A program made the translations under genes and the position numbers. Below the pieces are notes generated by a model. It was not told the origin of the DNA and did not search any database. It saw only the letters and a program-made list of their open reading frames with translations. Of a DNA stretch of 64,000 nucleotides, positions 34,023 to 44,263 are shown piece after piece; the stretch's first letter is position 1; the number at the start of each line of letters is the position of its first letter. Source of the stretch: Grammothele lineata (lineage: Eukaryota; Basidiomycota; Agaricomycetes; Polyporales; Polyporaceae); assembly GCA_002150815.3 (NCBI GenBank), contig NDFF03000020.1, positions 62,001 to 126,000 on the forward strand, read 5' to 3'.

Positions 34023-34532
34023 CAAGAATATCGCCACATCTTTCGGCGTGAGAAGGGTTGGTTGAGAGTGTGCGCGTCGCCATTCGGGCATAGCCAGCTT
34101 AGCACGGAATGCGAGCCGTTCTGCCTCATCGGCTGTGAGGCAATTCCTACCCGCCGCCGAGCGACCCATCAGTGCTTATACACTCGGAGCAGAGGAAGAA
34201 TCGTACCTCTCCATCAACAACGTGACGATCCTGATCGGTGAAGGCCCCGGGGCCGTTGTCTGACTTGTGTGCTTGGACACCAAGCACCATAGCTCCGGAT
34301 GAAGGCCGACGACGCCGAACGACTTGAGTATCCGGAGAAGGATCGGGACGAGCGCGAAGCGGAACATGAGATAACGGACGTCGAATTGAGCGCCATCTGG
34401 TAGCCAGTCGACGAGATCACGGGGGTGGTGAATGTTGCGTAGAGGCTCTATCGCGTGGCGAGCATCGCGAGCGGCTTTCATGGAGATAGAGGAACGCGTG
34501 AAGACGCGTTGATAGGTCATTGCGCAGGCCAT
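34023..34532 (-). CDS. Hypothetical protein, 5' exons (3' end unresolved)
   Basis: Exon 1 is 34207-34532 (ATG, MACAMTYQRVFTRSSISMKA) and exon 2 is 34023-34146. They join in phase 2 (MER|NCLTADEAERLAFRAKL) and exon 2 ends phase 0 before GTGAGC. Both exons read like protein (charged helices, even composition), with PLRNIHHPRDLVDWLPDGA near the middle. A possible third exon after GCTCAG at about 33961 would run antisense into the neighbouring gene, which I doubt. No family recognised and no TM segment beyond a weak hydrophobic stretch (YLMFRFALVPILLRIL). Confidence 0.45.
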
Positions 34533-36160
34533 CGGGGAAGACGTTGAATGGGGCTCAGAAGAGCAGCGTTTAGGGTAGAGGGATCGTTCGCGAGGCAGAA
34601 GCGTAGTGGCGCACCTTATATGCCCTCACAAAGGAAGGATACACGGATTGACGTGCCACTGGCGATGCGTCATCAGGCGGCGGACACAAATTGGGCCAAT
34701 CGCGAGTCGAGTTTGCCACTCGGCTTCGGTATCGTTGTAGCGAATGCTCGAGAACGTCGGCCTTCTTGTGTGTTTGGCTGGAAATGGCGACCACGAGCAC
34801 AAAAAACTGTACTAGGACAACACTGAGACTGTGATAGATAGGGATTAGATGCTTCCCTGGGCAGTGAACACATACCGTTACAACAAGACCTCTTTTGTTT
34901 TCCGCAAGCAACGGGAAAAGCCGTGCGAGTTCATCCCGGCCCAGCTACCACCCTTACAGTCCTGAGCCTGCCCTCCACTCCACATCTTGACCTGCTGCTT
35001 GAGGTCCTATAAGGATATCGACCGAAAGCTTGACGTTCTAGACGTGCCGATGGTATTAGACATCGAAATACTTGCTGTGTGGACGGCATTGAAGTAGGTC
35101 ACGGCAAGCAAATAATCATAACGAGGAGGAAAATCCAATTATAGAGCATGGCCGTTCTTCGTAGGGGACGACTTAGTGCATACAGGGGACAAACGAGTGC
35201 CAAGACGGTGAGGAAGAGGCAGAACACAAGGGAGGAGGGACAGGTCGGGACTCGGGAGGTATCGCGACGCTTGGGATTCATCACGTGACCAACTACGTGG
35301 CGCCCGCGGCTACCCTCGGATCCACTCAGCGCCAGAGGCGACCTAGAGGTTGAACTTGTCTACTCTTGCTCGGACGCGAGGCCATGCAAGTATGCTCAAG
35401 AACGGCCCGACGCCGGAGACCAGCTCAGGTACTTCCAAGGTGTGTTCGATATCAACCAGACCATGACGCAAATCATTTATAGGTAAATATTGGCAGATGT
35501 TCAGATTCCGCGGTGTTTAATTGAGCTGCCCATCGTCAAACGCAATCAGAGGCATCTTTCTTCTCGCTCTCGCTCGGGGACAGAGCCGGCTCCATGCCCG
35601 GCTTGTACTGAGCAGCAGTCGGTGGCGAGCCCGCCTTTACCGAGCGAACTCTGCGCGGCGCGCCAGGTACTTCAAGTTGTTGCGCTGAAAACGCTTCAGG
35701 TGTGTCGAACTCTGCAGTACCACTGCAGGACCTCGCTCACAATGCGCTCACGAACAGCGGCATATCACCAACTTCAACGGGGCTGTGCGTTCACAAGCAG
35801 CCTTCTTCACGTGAGTCGCCAGCGTGGTTCTCGGAAGATGGGAATGGCAGGATGAACACTTCCCATCGCCTTCCTGCGACTCCGCCTGCAGACGGCGGTC
35901 CCCGCCCTGCCAAATCCAGGCTTCGGTACGTCCTACTAGGTGCTGGGTGGAACAGCACCCGCGAGATCGGATTCTGCTCATACATGACTTGCCCTTCGCT
36001 ACAGTCAGATAGAGTCTGATTCTGCGTTGGGCCGCTCCCGTTAACTACAGCGGGAGCGCGCCGCCCCGGAGAAGGTCCCTGGCTGCCCCCCGCTTCACGT
36101 TCGTGGCCCTCTTCCTGGACTCTACTAGTAGCCCCCTCGGAGAAAGAGCGCCACTCTACC
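34533..36160. other. Intergenic stretch
   Basis: About 1.6 kb. A frame around 35700-35930 faintly recalls the tail modules (SEDGNGRMNTS against DDGDGASMNT at about 33500), possibly a decayed copy, but the match is too short to call. Otherwise nothing is seen. Confidence 0.35.
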
Positions 36161-37445
36161 ATGACCGTTCTCGGGTCGTCTATCGGGTTTGCAGGAGTTG
36201 GCGAGGCGGTAATTGTGGCTCTCATATGCTTGGTTGCATTATTTCAGTGCGTTCTTCGCTGCCGAAGGAGAACGAGAGTAGCTGCAGCGAAGTCGGGGAG
36301 TGCGGTACTAGACGATTCGCTCACCACCCTTCCACTGCGAAGTGAGTGTAGACTACGCCACGGCTGTAACGTGATATACTCATCCTGGAATAGGAACCCC
36401 GCCTCGGCTGCGTCTTGGGCAGCTCGAGGACGGGTTCGGCGACCCCCTGCTGAGGACCTACGATTCGGCCTCGATCTTAACTACGCCTTCGCAAGCGACG
36501 TTGGGCACGCCACAACCCCACGACCACTTCCTACTACCCCAGGTTCCGCCATACGTCTCGAGTGATGGCGCGCATTCCATGTTGAGCTTCAGCGGGAGCC
36601 TCGACCTCAAGTCCCCAGGCCTATACGCGCCCTACACGAGCCCCGACGCAGTTCCCCTCCCCTCCCCTGCGTTCCTTCGTTCGCGCTCTCTCTCGCGCCT
36701 CACCGCATCCACAGCTACCAGTCAGCCAGACCCCTTCGAGAATACGAGGACGGTTCCGCCCCCCGGGATGGAGCCTCCACGACCGCTCTCCCCAACTCCA
36801 CCCCCGAGCGAAGCTGGCGACGAAGGTTCCTCGTACGGCACGCCCGACACGAACGCGGACGCGCTCTCGCGCAAGAGCTCGAGCACGATGTCCACCCTTC
36901 CGCCGTCGTACCGCACCCGCCACTCCGCGCTGCTTAGCAACTATCCGTATACGCCCTCGCAATCTCCCCCGGCCCTCCCGCGGACGCTGCCCAACGCTGC
37001 GCCCGTGCCCGAGCTTGTTCCCACGCCGACGCCGCCATCCCCGTCGCCCGCGCCGTCGTACAAGAGCTCCGCCGCGCCTCGCGCGCACCGCCGAAGCGTC
37101 TCCGCGGCTCCGTACTCTCCCTTCCCCCGCACTCCCCGCACAGCGCCCGACCCCTTCGCAGATGCGTTGGAAGCGTACTGCGCGCTCGCCGACGCCGCTC
37201 TCCCAGAATCACCTACGCCTATGCCCGCGCGCGGACGGCCTAACGAATCCGACAAGGATCGCACAAGTCGGAAACGGGACTCGTCCGGGTCACGCGCACG
37301 GCGGCGGCTGACGAAGCGCCGAAGGTCGCTCGACGGAGGCGTGCGCCTCGCTGGGGGCCCTCCGCGCCCGCTCGCGGGGAGCGTGCCGCGCGAGCCGGAG
37401 TGGTGCGGGCGGGACGGGGAACCGTTGTCGTGCTTTGAGGACTGA
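36161..37445 (+). CDS. Membrane-tail protein with long Pro/Ser-rich tail and DGGVRLAGG block
   Basis: Exons 36161-36341 and 36394-37445 join in phase 1 to give 410 aa. The N-terminal 16 residues precede a TM segment (EAVIVALICLVALFQCVL) and RCRRRTR. The tail is disordered and rich in Pro, Ser, Arg. Motifs are MSTLPPSYRTRHSALL (near-identical to the block in the 1479-2885 gene, 34 kb away and on the other strand), QVPPYVSS, and RRRSLDGGVRLAGGPP near the end. Unlike its relatives it ends LSCFED, without a terminal PPxY. No signal peptide or catalytic domain. A scaffold for WW- or SH3-type partners is inference. Confidence 0.75.
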
Positions 37446-37514
37446 TGGGCCGTCTGAGTTAGGGAAGGACTATTGAATTATTGAGATATCGGTTTCTTTA
37501 AGGCTCTGTTCGGC

Positions 37515-38140
37515 GACATGCTTCAAGTTGTAGAGCCTCAAGCCTCATATCGAACCTCTTCCGTAGCTCGACCTACCAGCGCGCCCTCGCGCCCTCCCAC
37601 GCGCCCGTGACGCAGAGGCTCGCCCACCACTCCTGCCCTGCAGCCAACGCCCTGACGTACGCGAGCATGATATCAATAGGACGTTCCGTAGCGGGCCGAA
37701 CCTGTCCTCCGAGTCGATCGCGAACGTCGCGAACTCCCCGCACCACACCGCGCGCCGCTCTTCCCCGTGCACGTAGCGCGCGCAAGTGCCGCACGGAGGA
37801 TCGTTCATCGTCATCGCCATTGGCACGTCTCCCTCCGAATCTCCCTCCAACGACGCCGCATGCGAACCTCCATCTTCGGCGCAGTCGAGACGAGGCGACG
37901 CCACTGCATGTGTATCCACGTCCTCTCTTGACACAAAATAGGCAGGACATAGGCGGCACTGCGCCCTTCACCCCTCGGGCCCCCGGAGCTGCTCCGTCCA
38001 GAACTCGCCGCTCGCGAGGAGCTCATACGTCGCACGCGCCCGCACTGCCTCGTGCTGTCTGGACCGAGGCACCACGCGAGCTCGCGACTCGCATGGGAGG
38101 AGCGCGGGTGTCTCGTGGGTGGGTGGGGAGGTGGAGGACT
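37515..38140 (-). pseudogene. BTB-family relic (C-terminal part)
   Basis: Read on the minus strand, this aligns to the C-terminal two-thirds of the 42796-43910 BTB protein, but in pieces: ATYELLASGEFWTEQ (against AAYELLASDAFWEEH), then LPILCQERTWIHMQWRR in another frame (against LPILYCARAWLQEVWRR), then GTCARYVHGEERRAVWCGEF, then EGARARW, a TAG, and LRKRFDMRLEALQ. Two or more frame changes and at least one stop disable it. The N-terminal BTB domain was not found. It lies 4.6 kb from the intact relative and in opposite orientation. Confidence 0.75.
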
Positions 38141-39817
38141 AGATTTCGGAGATGCGCTGTTTCGCGGGGGAGAGGATTGTGGGGCAGCCTATGCTTGTTG
38201 TTTGGGAGAATTGAAGCAAGCACATATGCACGTAGACTACCCAATAATTGCAACAGCAACGATAAACAAGCAGCAGTAGCACGATGTCGAAGGATGGAAG
38301 AAGAGTTAAGATGTAGGTGGTGCTTAGTCTCCCCTAGGCAGACCAATTCCGCGCACTACTGACGGGAAGGATTGACGTGCGCTCTAGTGGTGCTCGCTGC
38401 GCGTTCGAACGCGTACGTTTAGTACGCGCCAATTCACTGGCGGCTATGGCGCACGTGGCTTGACTGAGCTCAGCCACAAGCGCGATGTTTGCATCCATTT
38501 GGGTTGTGGCTGATGAACCTGTTGTGATGCCACGTCGCGGAGAAGTTGCTTATAACTTACCTTGCATATATACGGCTCCTAGCTTCTTCGTCGCGATACC
38601 AGCCATCCTCATAAGTATTGTGCCAGCGAATGGAGACGCGAAGTAGTATGGGGAAACAACTTCGAAAGAGGTACAACAGTATCATCTCCGGCGTGCCGCC
38701 GAAACTGCTAACTTCTCGACAGTTCCATTCTCACTTACTAAGATGAAGGTTTGCAATCAAGCCGTAGTGTTTGATTCCTGTCTCCCATCGAGCAGCAGAA
38801 CATACGCGCGTTTTCCGACGTCCGCGGACGTCGAACATAGGGGGACGCACAACGCAGGACCCGCTCAAGCTGGCAGCGATCCTGTATCTGCCAACGTCCT
38901 TGTAAGGTCGGTGCCGTCTTGCTTGCATTGCGTGCTTCTGTGGACGGGATGACGTATGCAGCTTCCCCGGACACCCGTTGCGCCGTTCCCGGATGAATAC
39001 GGTCAAGATCAAGATGCGCCCGGACGATGGCAATGGGCCTCCGTTCACAGCTCTAATGTTATCTGACCCGAGCATATCACGACAGGTTCCTGGAAGCCAC
39101 AGCCGCCGCGACGTGCAGTGGCCGGGCGGGGCCACGTGACGAGCGCCGGGACCGAGCGGAGAGGGCGGGATGGGGCATGGGCCGACGCTGCGACGTTTGA
39201 TGGACTTGAAGATGGACTCGGCGCGGCGCTGGCCGTTCTCATCCAGACATGTCCGGGCCGTCTTCTCCATCAGGCACGATGTGATCACAACTGAAGTCTA
39301 TCCACCGCCCTCACTCTCCGTACTCTTGCATCTCTACGCAGTCGGTACGTCCTCGAGTCGCGCTCGTCGTTTCATTATTCACAATTTCGACTGCGCCCGT
39401 CGCTGCCGTATGTGAGCGGACGTCATTCCGCACGTCGAGCGTCCGCGCCAAGGGCCAGTGGCCAGACATCTGCATCAACGTCGGGCGTCCCAGCCGGCCG
39501 CCATCAGCATCTGTCCAGCCACGCCCACGGCCGGGGTTCGCGAAGTTCATGCCCCTCGTGCCCGCGCTGTCGCCCCGTCCAGAGTTCTACATATACCCAA
39601 TCTCTCGCAGCAGCCCTCTTCGCCTCTTCTCTCGATCCGTCGTCCGTGTCGGGTCCAGACACCGCCTCGTTCTCACTCCCCTGCGCCGCCCTCCTCTCAT
39701 CTGCGCAACGTTCTATCCCCATCGTCTCCCTCGCATCTCTCCCTACCATCGTTTTGCATGCAGCTCTCCAATCCACCACCACCATCGTCCGCTTCCCAGC
39801 ATCCACCTCCAAGATCG
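38141..39817. other. Intergenic stretch
   Basis: About 1.7 kb. A 185-codon minus-strand frame at 38731-39288 has no recognisable feature. The right part should hold the promoter of the next gene (CT-rich from about 39590). Confidence 0.4.
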
Positions 39818-40921
39818 ATGGACCGTCTCCTTCTCGTCTATACCGCCCCTGCAAACGCGACCATCCCCGCGGACTGGTGCGACCACGAACACGTACCCGC
39901 GCGCATGACAGACGGTGTGCCCTCTATCTCCTCCTGCACCCGCTGGGCCGCCGCAGACAACAAGACGCCCGCATACATCTCCCTCTACGACCTCCGCGTC
40001 GACCCTTCCCCACCCCCGACCCCCGCTCCCGCCGCGCTCCCCCGCCGTCCCGCCTCCGCCGGAGCAGATTCAGACGCGACAGACTCAGACGGCAGCGCCC
40101 GCGCCTCCTCCAGCAGCCCCGCGCCCTTCCCCTCATCCGTCTCCGCGTTTCCCTCGAGCTCGCGCTTCCCCCGCCCAGGCACCACCCCGCGCGCGCGCAC
40201 GCTCTCCCGGCCGATCCCGCGCTCCGCGCCCGCACAAATGTCCAAGTACCCCAAATTGTACACCGAGTCGTCCTCGTCGGACGACGACTCGCTCGCCGAC
40301 GCCGACTACGTCCAGGCGCGCGTGTACGAGCCCCGCTCGGACCGCACCCGCGCCGACTTTGACCTCGACCACCTCTCCCTCTGGTCTTCCCCCCGCCCCC
40401 CAATATTCCGGCACGAAGACGACGACAGCGTAGACGACGGATGGGGCGGGGGAGGCGGGGTGGAGCTGGATTGGAGATACCTCTGGGTGGTGGAGACGGA
40501 GCTGGCAGACGAAGCGGCCGAGCGCGCGTTCGAGCGCTGGTTCGACGACGAGCACGTCCCCCTCCTCGCGCGCGTCCCCGGCTGGCTACGTTCCCGCCGT
40601 TTTGCGCTGCTCGACCTGCCCTCGCCCTCGCCCTCCTCGTCCCTCTCCCGCGCGCAGGACCTCCGCCGCAGACGAAGGTGGAAAGTTAATGGGGGCGACG
40701 GGGGGTGCGAGTACGAATATGGGATGTGGGAGGACGGGCGGGGCGCGCGCCCGCCCCGCTTCTTGGCGGTTCATGAGCTGGGCTCGCTCGACGCGTTTTG
40801 GAGCCCCGAGTTCAAGCACGCGACGAGCACGCCGTGGCGCGCGGAGGTGCTCGCGGAGGATAGGGTGCTCAGGTATGACATGAGGGTGTTTAGAGCTGCG
40901 GAGGTCAAGGTGGACCCGTAG
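39818..40921 (+). CDS. EthD-like (dimeric alpha/beta barrel) protein with acidic disordered insert
   Basis: Single exon, 367 aa from the ATG at 39818 (MDRLLLVYTAPAN). Two ferredoxin-like half repeats are visible: the first with WCDHEHVPARMTDGVPSISS, the second with ERWFDDEHVPLLARVPGWL, each bearing the D/N-E-H motif of the EthD family. Between them is a ~130-residue low-complexity insert (SSSSDDDSLADADYV). The ending HATSTPWRAEVL matches FKATISTPWAQRVL of the 56251-57102 protein. EthD-like proteins include factors tied to oxidative catabolism and secondary metabolism; no substrate can be inferred. The frame is open further upstream, but this ATG aligns with the other paralog's MPGLLLVL. Confidence 0.75.
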   Translation: MDRLLLVYTAPANATIPADWCDHEHVPARMTDGVPSISSCTRWAAADNKTPAYISLYDLRVDPSPPPTPAPAALPRRPASAGADSDATDSDGSARASSSSPAPFPSSVSAFPSSSRFPRPGTTPRARTLSRPIPRSAPAQMSKYPKLYTESSSSDDDSLADADYVQARVYEPRSDRTRADFDLDHLSLWSSPRPPIFRHEDDDSVDDGWGGGGGVELDWRYLWVVETELADEAAERAFERWFDDEHVPLLARVPGWLRSRRFALLDLPSPSPSSSLSRAQDLRRRRRWKVNGGDGGCEYEYGMWEDGRGARPPRFLAVHELGSLDAFWSPEFKHATSTPWRAEVLAEDRVLRYDMRVFRAAEVKVDP

Positions 40922-41834
40922 GGGCGGTAAGGGGGTTATACTTACGATTAAGTTATGATCGTCTTCACTTGTCTTTTGCTCGCGCACGCACGCACGCACG
41001 CTCGCACCGCATTGTATCCATATCGCACGCACACGCACACGCTCCGCTTCGACGCGTTTTATCGTACCTGTCCGGGCTTAATTGGCATAGACTGGGGACA
41101 TCGCGATGTCGACCTCAGTTAGCTGCGATCGCAGGGAGCACGTTGAGATGTACGCCCTGTATCTGTCGCGTGCTTGCCCTGAGACGCCGCTGGAGTGGCC
41201 CTCTTCGCGATCTGCCCCACTGCATATATGCGCGATATTCTGCCAGTTAGAGGTTGGTGAACCTTTGCTGGCGCTGCAGAAGCTGTAGTCACGATGGGAT
41301 GGGCATTGACACAGTACTAGCACCAGTACATGCGGTGGCGTCGGGTGCCGTACGTTACATACACGGTTGGCCTCAGTTGTCCAACTGTAACCTTCGCCTC
41401 AAGTCGGGCCCACGTAAGAAAACCCAAATGGAACGAGCAAAACATACCCGCTGCCTCCCCAGTGTCGTACCCAGCCTATAATCACGATACCTTGATACTC
41501 CACCCTTCACGACCTCACAACTCAGCCACCCAATCAGTCTCCAAAGCACGGGAGTGGCTCCCCGTTCTACTCGCGACCGGGCCCCTACGAGGCGGAGGGA
41601 CGCTCGGCGCTTCTTCAGCTGTCTCCGCGGCACGAGAGACCCATCGCGCGAAACCCGCCTCCCGGGGTCGCGCGCCCGTGACGGGTATGTGGTACAGCCC
41701 CAGACGATCGCTCGCGCGCAAGTCCTCCTGAGAGGGGTTCGGAAGTATGGTGCGCGTGGTGCGAAAGGATGGTGCGTACAGCGCGGCGGACGCGCTCCAG
41801 CGATGTGTGCTCCGTTCCGCGAAGTGTGCGTATG

Positions 41835-41865
<31 letters not shown>

Positions 41866-42795
41866 TGCGGTAACGGGAGACCCGCGTGGTTAACTGAGGT
41901 GGCCTAACACACGATCAGACGCTATCTGACTGTAGCGAAGAGCAAGTCCAGTATCAACAAAGTGCAATTGGAAGTGTCCGTTTTGCCATTCCCCTCTCTG
42001 AGAGCCATGCTGGCGATTCAAGTGGCGAGGACTGCCTGTGCACTCGCAGCCCCGTTGTAGTCGGCGTATGATATACTGTGTTTAAGGGCGACTTGTGAGC
42101 CAAACGCTGATGTTATGAAAACTTTCGACACGTACCTAGTGCGTGGTCTGTACGCTGCAAGGTAAGTGACTTGCGCGCGCCGATGGACTCGTCCTCATCA
42201 GCCTGAACGACCTCACCTCGATGTACGTCGCCGAGCCTGTTGCCGCCGCGCGTTCGCGGTGGCATACGTGGCGGGCGAGTTGGGCGAGTTGGGCAACCCC
42301 ATATGTGATATATATGCAGTACTAGCCCGAGTTAGACCAGTGAGCGAACTGTATGCCAGACGAGCGTGCGCAGGCGTACCAGAAGGTTGCGCGCAAGGGT
42401 CGCGACATGGCATCTCGGAGACGACTGCGTCAGCCACGAGACAAATAGAAGTAAACATCGCGCTTGTGGCTGAGCGACGGCTAATTTGGCGCGCAAATGT
42501 CGTGGCGTTCCAGCGCGCTGGCACTGCACCGTACCACCAACACAGTTATCGTCGACCCTCACCGTTTCCGGCTCTGCCTGCATCAAGTCAGTGAATCATC
42601 GTCAGGTTGGTATTTCCGCCTCAAGAAGCTCTGATCAACCTCGTTGAACGGGCCTCATACACGTGCGTACCTTCTTCGCGCCGGTGCTGTCAGGCGTCAG
42701 ACAACCTAATTCAAGCCTCCTAGGTGTGCGTTCTCGAGACCGTTTCCAGCGTGTGCAACCTTTTCCCGCTGCTCCACGCAGCTCTGTGCCTCAAG
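40922..42795. other. Intergenic stretch with GGC microsatellite
   Basis: About 1.9 kb. Holds a (GGC)9 run at about 41834-41860 and a GCAC-rich stretch at 40980-41010. Open frames are short, and none shows a family signature. Confidence 0.45.
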
Positions 42796-43910
42796 ATGGA
42801 TCTGAAGAGCTCCCACGACCCCCTGCACACCCCAGAAAACATAGGCGGCACACGCTCGCCGAACTTCTACTACCATGACGGCAACGTTGTCATCAAAGTG
42901 GGCATGGTCTTCTTCAAGCTGCATAAGTCTCGCCTCGAAGCGCACTGCGCGCATTTTGCAGCGTGCTTTGTGGACCCGGTCCACGAGACCGACGACTACT
43001 CACCGCCCGCGCGGAAGACGCTCGACGGGTGCGAGCTGCACGGCGTCCCCGCGAACCTTACAGCAGACGACTTCGCGACCTTCCTGCGTCACTTCGAGGT
43101 GCCCATGTACGTTCTCCGCACTTATCCCACCTGCTATGGCAAAGTGTCTAACGTACGCGGCGCATGCGCACTTCCAGGTCACACCCCATCCAGCGCGCAC
43201 CCCGTACCGTCGCTCTCTCGCTCCTCCGCAGCGCCTTCTACCTAGGTTGCCCCGCGATCCTCGAACCCGCAAAGGAACGCATCGCCGAGCTCTGGTCGTA
43301 CACCTGCGCGCCCACGCGCGCCTCGCCCGCGCTCCCCTTGGGAGAGACACACGCCGCGCTTGCGCTCGCGTGGCGCCTCGGTCCGGAGATGCATGGGGTG
43401 CGCGCGCGCGCTGCGTACGAGCTCCTCGCGAGCGACGCGTTCTGGGAGGAACACATGCGCCCCGGCGACCCCAAGAGCGTCGCGCCCCCGCCGTTTCTCC
43501 CTATTCTGTACTGCGCACGGGCGTGGCTCCAGGAGGTGTGGCGCCGTGAGGTGCTAACGGCGCCGAAAGCGGGCGCGGTAGACATCCGCATCAAAGCAGA
43601 ACTTATGGACCCGAGCGCGGACGCCCCGGTGCCAGAGGACGATCGTCCGTGCAGCACTTGCGTGCGATACGCGCGGAGGGAGGCGCGGCACGCGGCGTGG
43701 TGCGGGGAGTTCGCAACGTTAGTGATCCAAGATCGGCTCGATCCGTTGCGGGACGTCGACGTCGTGCTCGCGCGCGTGAGGGCACTGGGGCAAGATTGGT
43801 GCGCGAGCTGCATCGCTGAGCGTACGAGCGCGTGGGAGGACGCGAGGGCGCGTTGGTGGGACCTGCTGAGAGAGAAGTTCGATGTCGGGTTTGAGGAGCT
43901 TCAAGCGTGA
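42796..43910 (+). CDS. BTB/POZ-domain protein (two-exon type)
   Basis: Exons 42796-43106 and 43178-43910 join in phase 2 to give 347 aa. The BTB domain starts with FYYHDGNVVIKVG at about residue 24 and continues KLHKSRLEAHCAHF, later LTADDFATFLRHFEVPM, as in agaricomycete BTB proteins. The C-terminal region carries a conserved Cys module: CSTC, AAWCGEF, WCASCIAER, then AWEDARARWW, probably metal binding. BTB proteins dimerise and often link substrates to Cullin-3 ligases or act in transcription; the specific role is unknown. A degraded relative lies at 37515-38140. Confidence 0.85.
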
Positions 43911-44263
43911 TGGGCCTTGTTTGGGGAGACTGCACTGTATGCAATGTGATATACGTGTGGCCGTGGTTATTAATTGCTTGGTTATTGTAGCCTCGAGCCA
44001 CTGCGCAAAAGCCGCCGGCGGCGAGCTTTAGATGGCTTGCTTGTATGTGTTTGGCGTCCGTGGCTGATCGTATAAGAGGGTCGGAATTCCCAGGGTTCGA
44101 ATCCACGCTATATCCTCCCGCCAGGCTCCTGGCAGCCCTTTTATAAACTTCCGTTCTTGACACAGTCCTCCCCTGTAGCCCCGGTCTAGCTCGCCGTGTA
44201 AATATCTGCTTGGATTCGTGCAATCCACCGCCTCTGGCAGGCCAATCGTCTAAGACACTAGTC
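43911..44263. other. Intergenic stretch between BTB genes
   Basis: Contains GGTTCGAATCC at 44094-44104, which resembles a tRNA B-box, but the flanking bases do not form a T-arm. No gene is seen. Confidence 0.5.

Noticed and set aside
38731..39288. 185-codon minus-strand frame
   Set aside because: No domain, signal peptide or splice context; composition resembles random GC-rich frames.
41834..41860. (GGC)9 run as a functional element
   Set aside because: A simple microsatellite outside any supported gene; noted only as such.
44094..44104. GGTTCGAATCC as a tRNA B-box
   Set aside because: The flanking bases do not pair into a T-stem, and no A-box or acceptor stem is found at the right distance.
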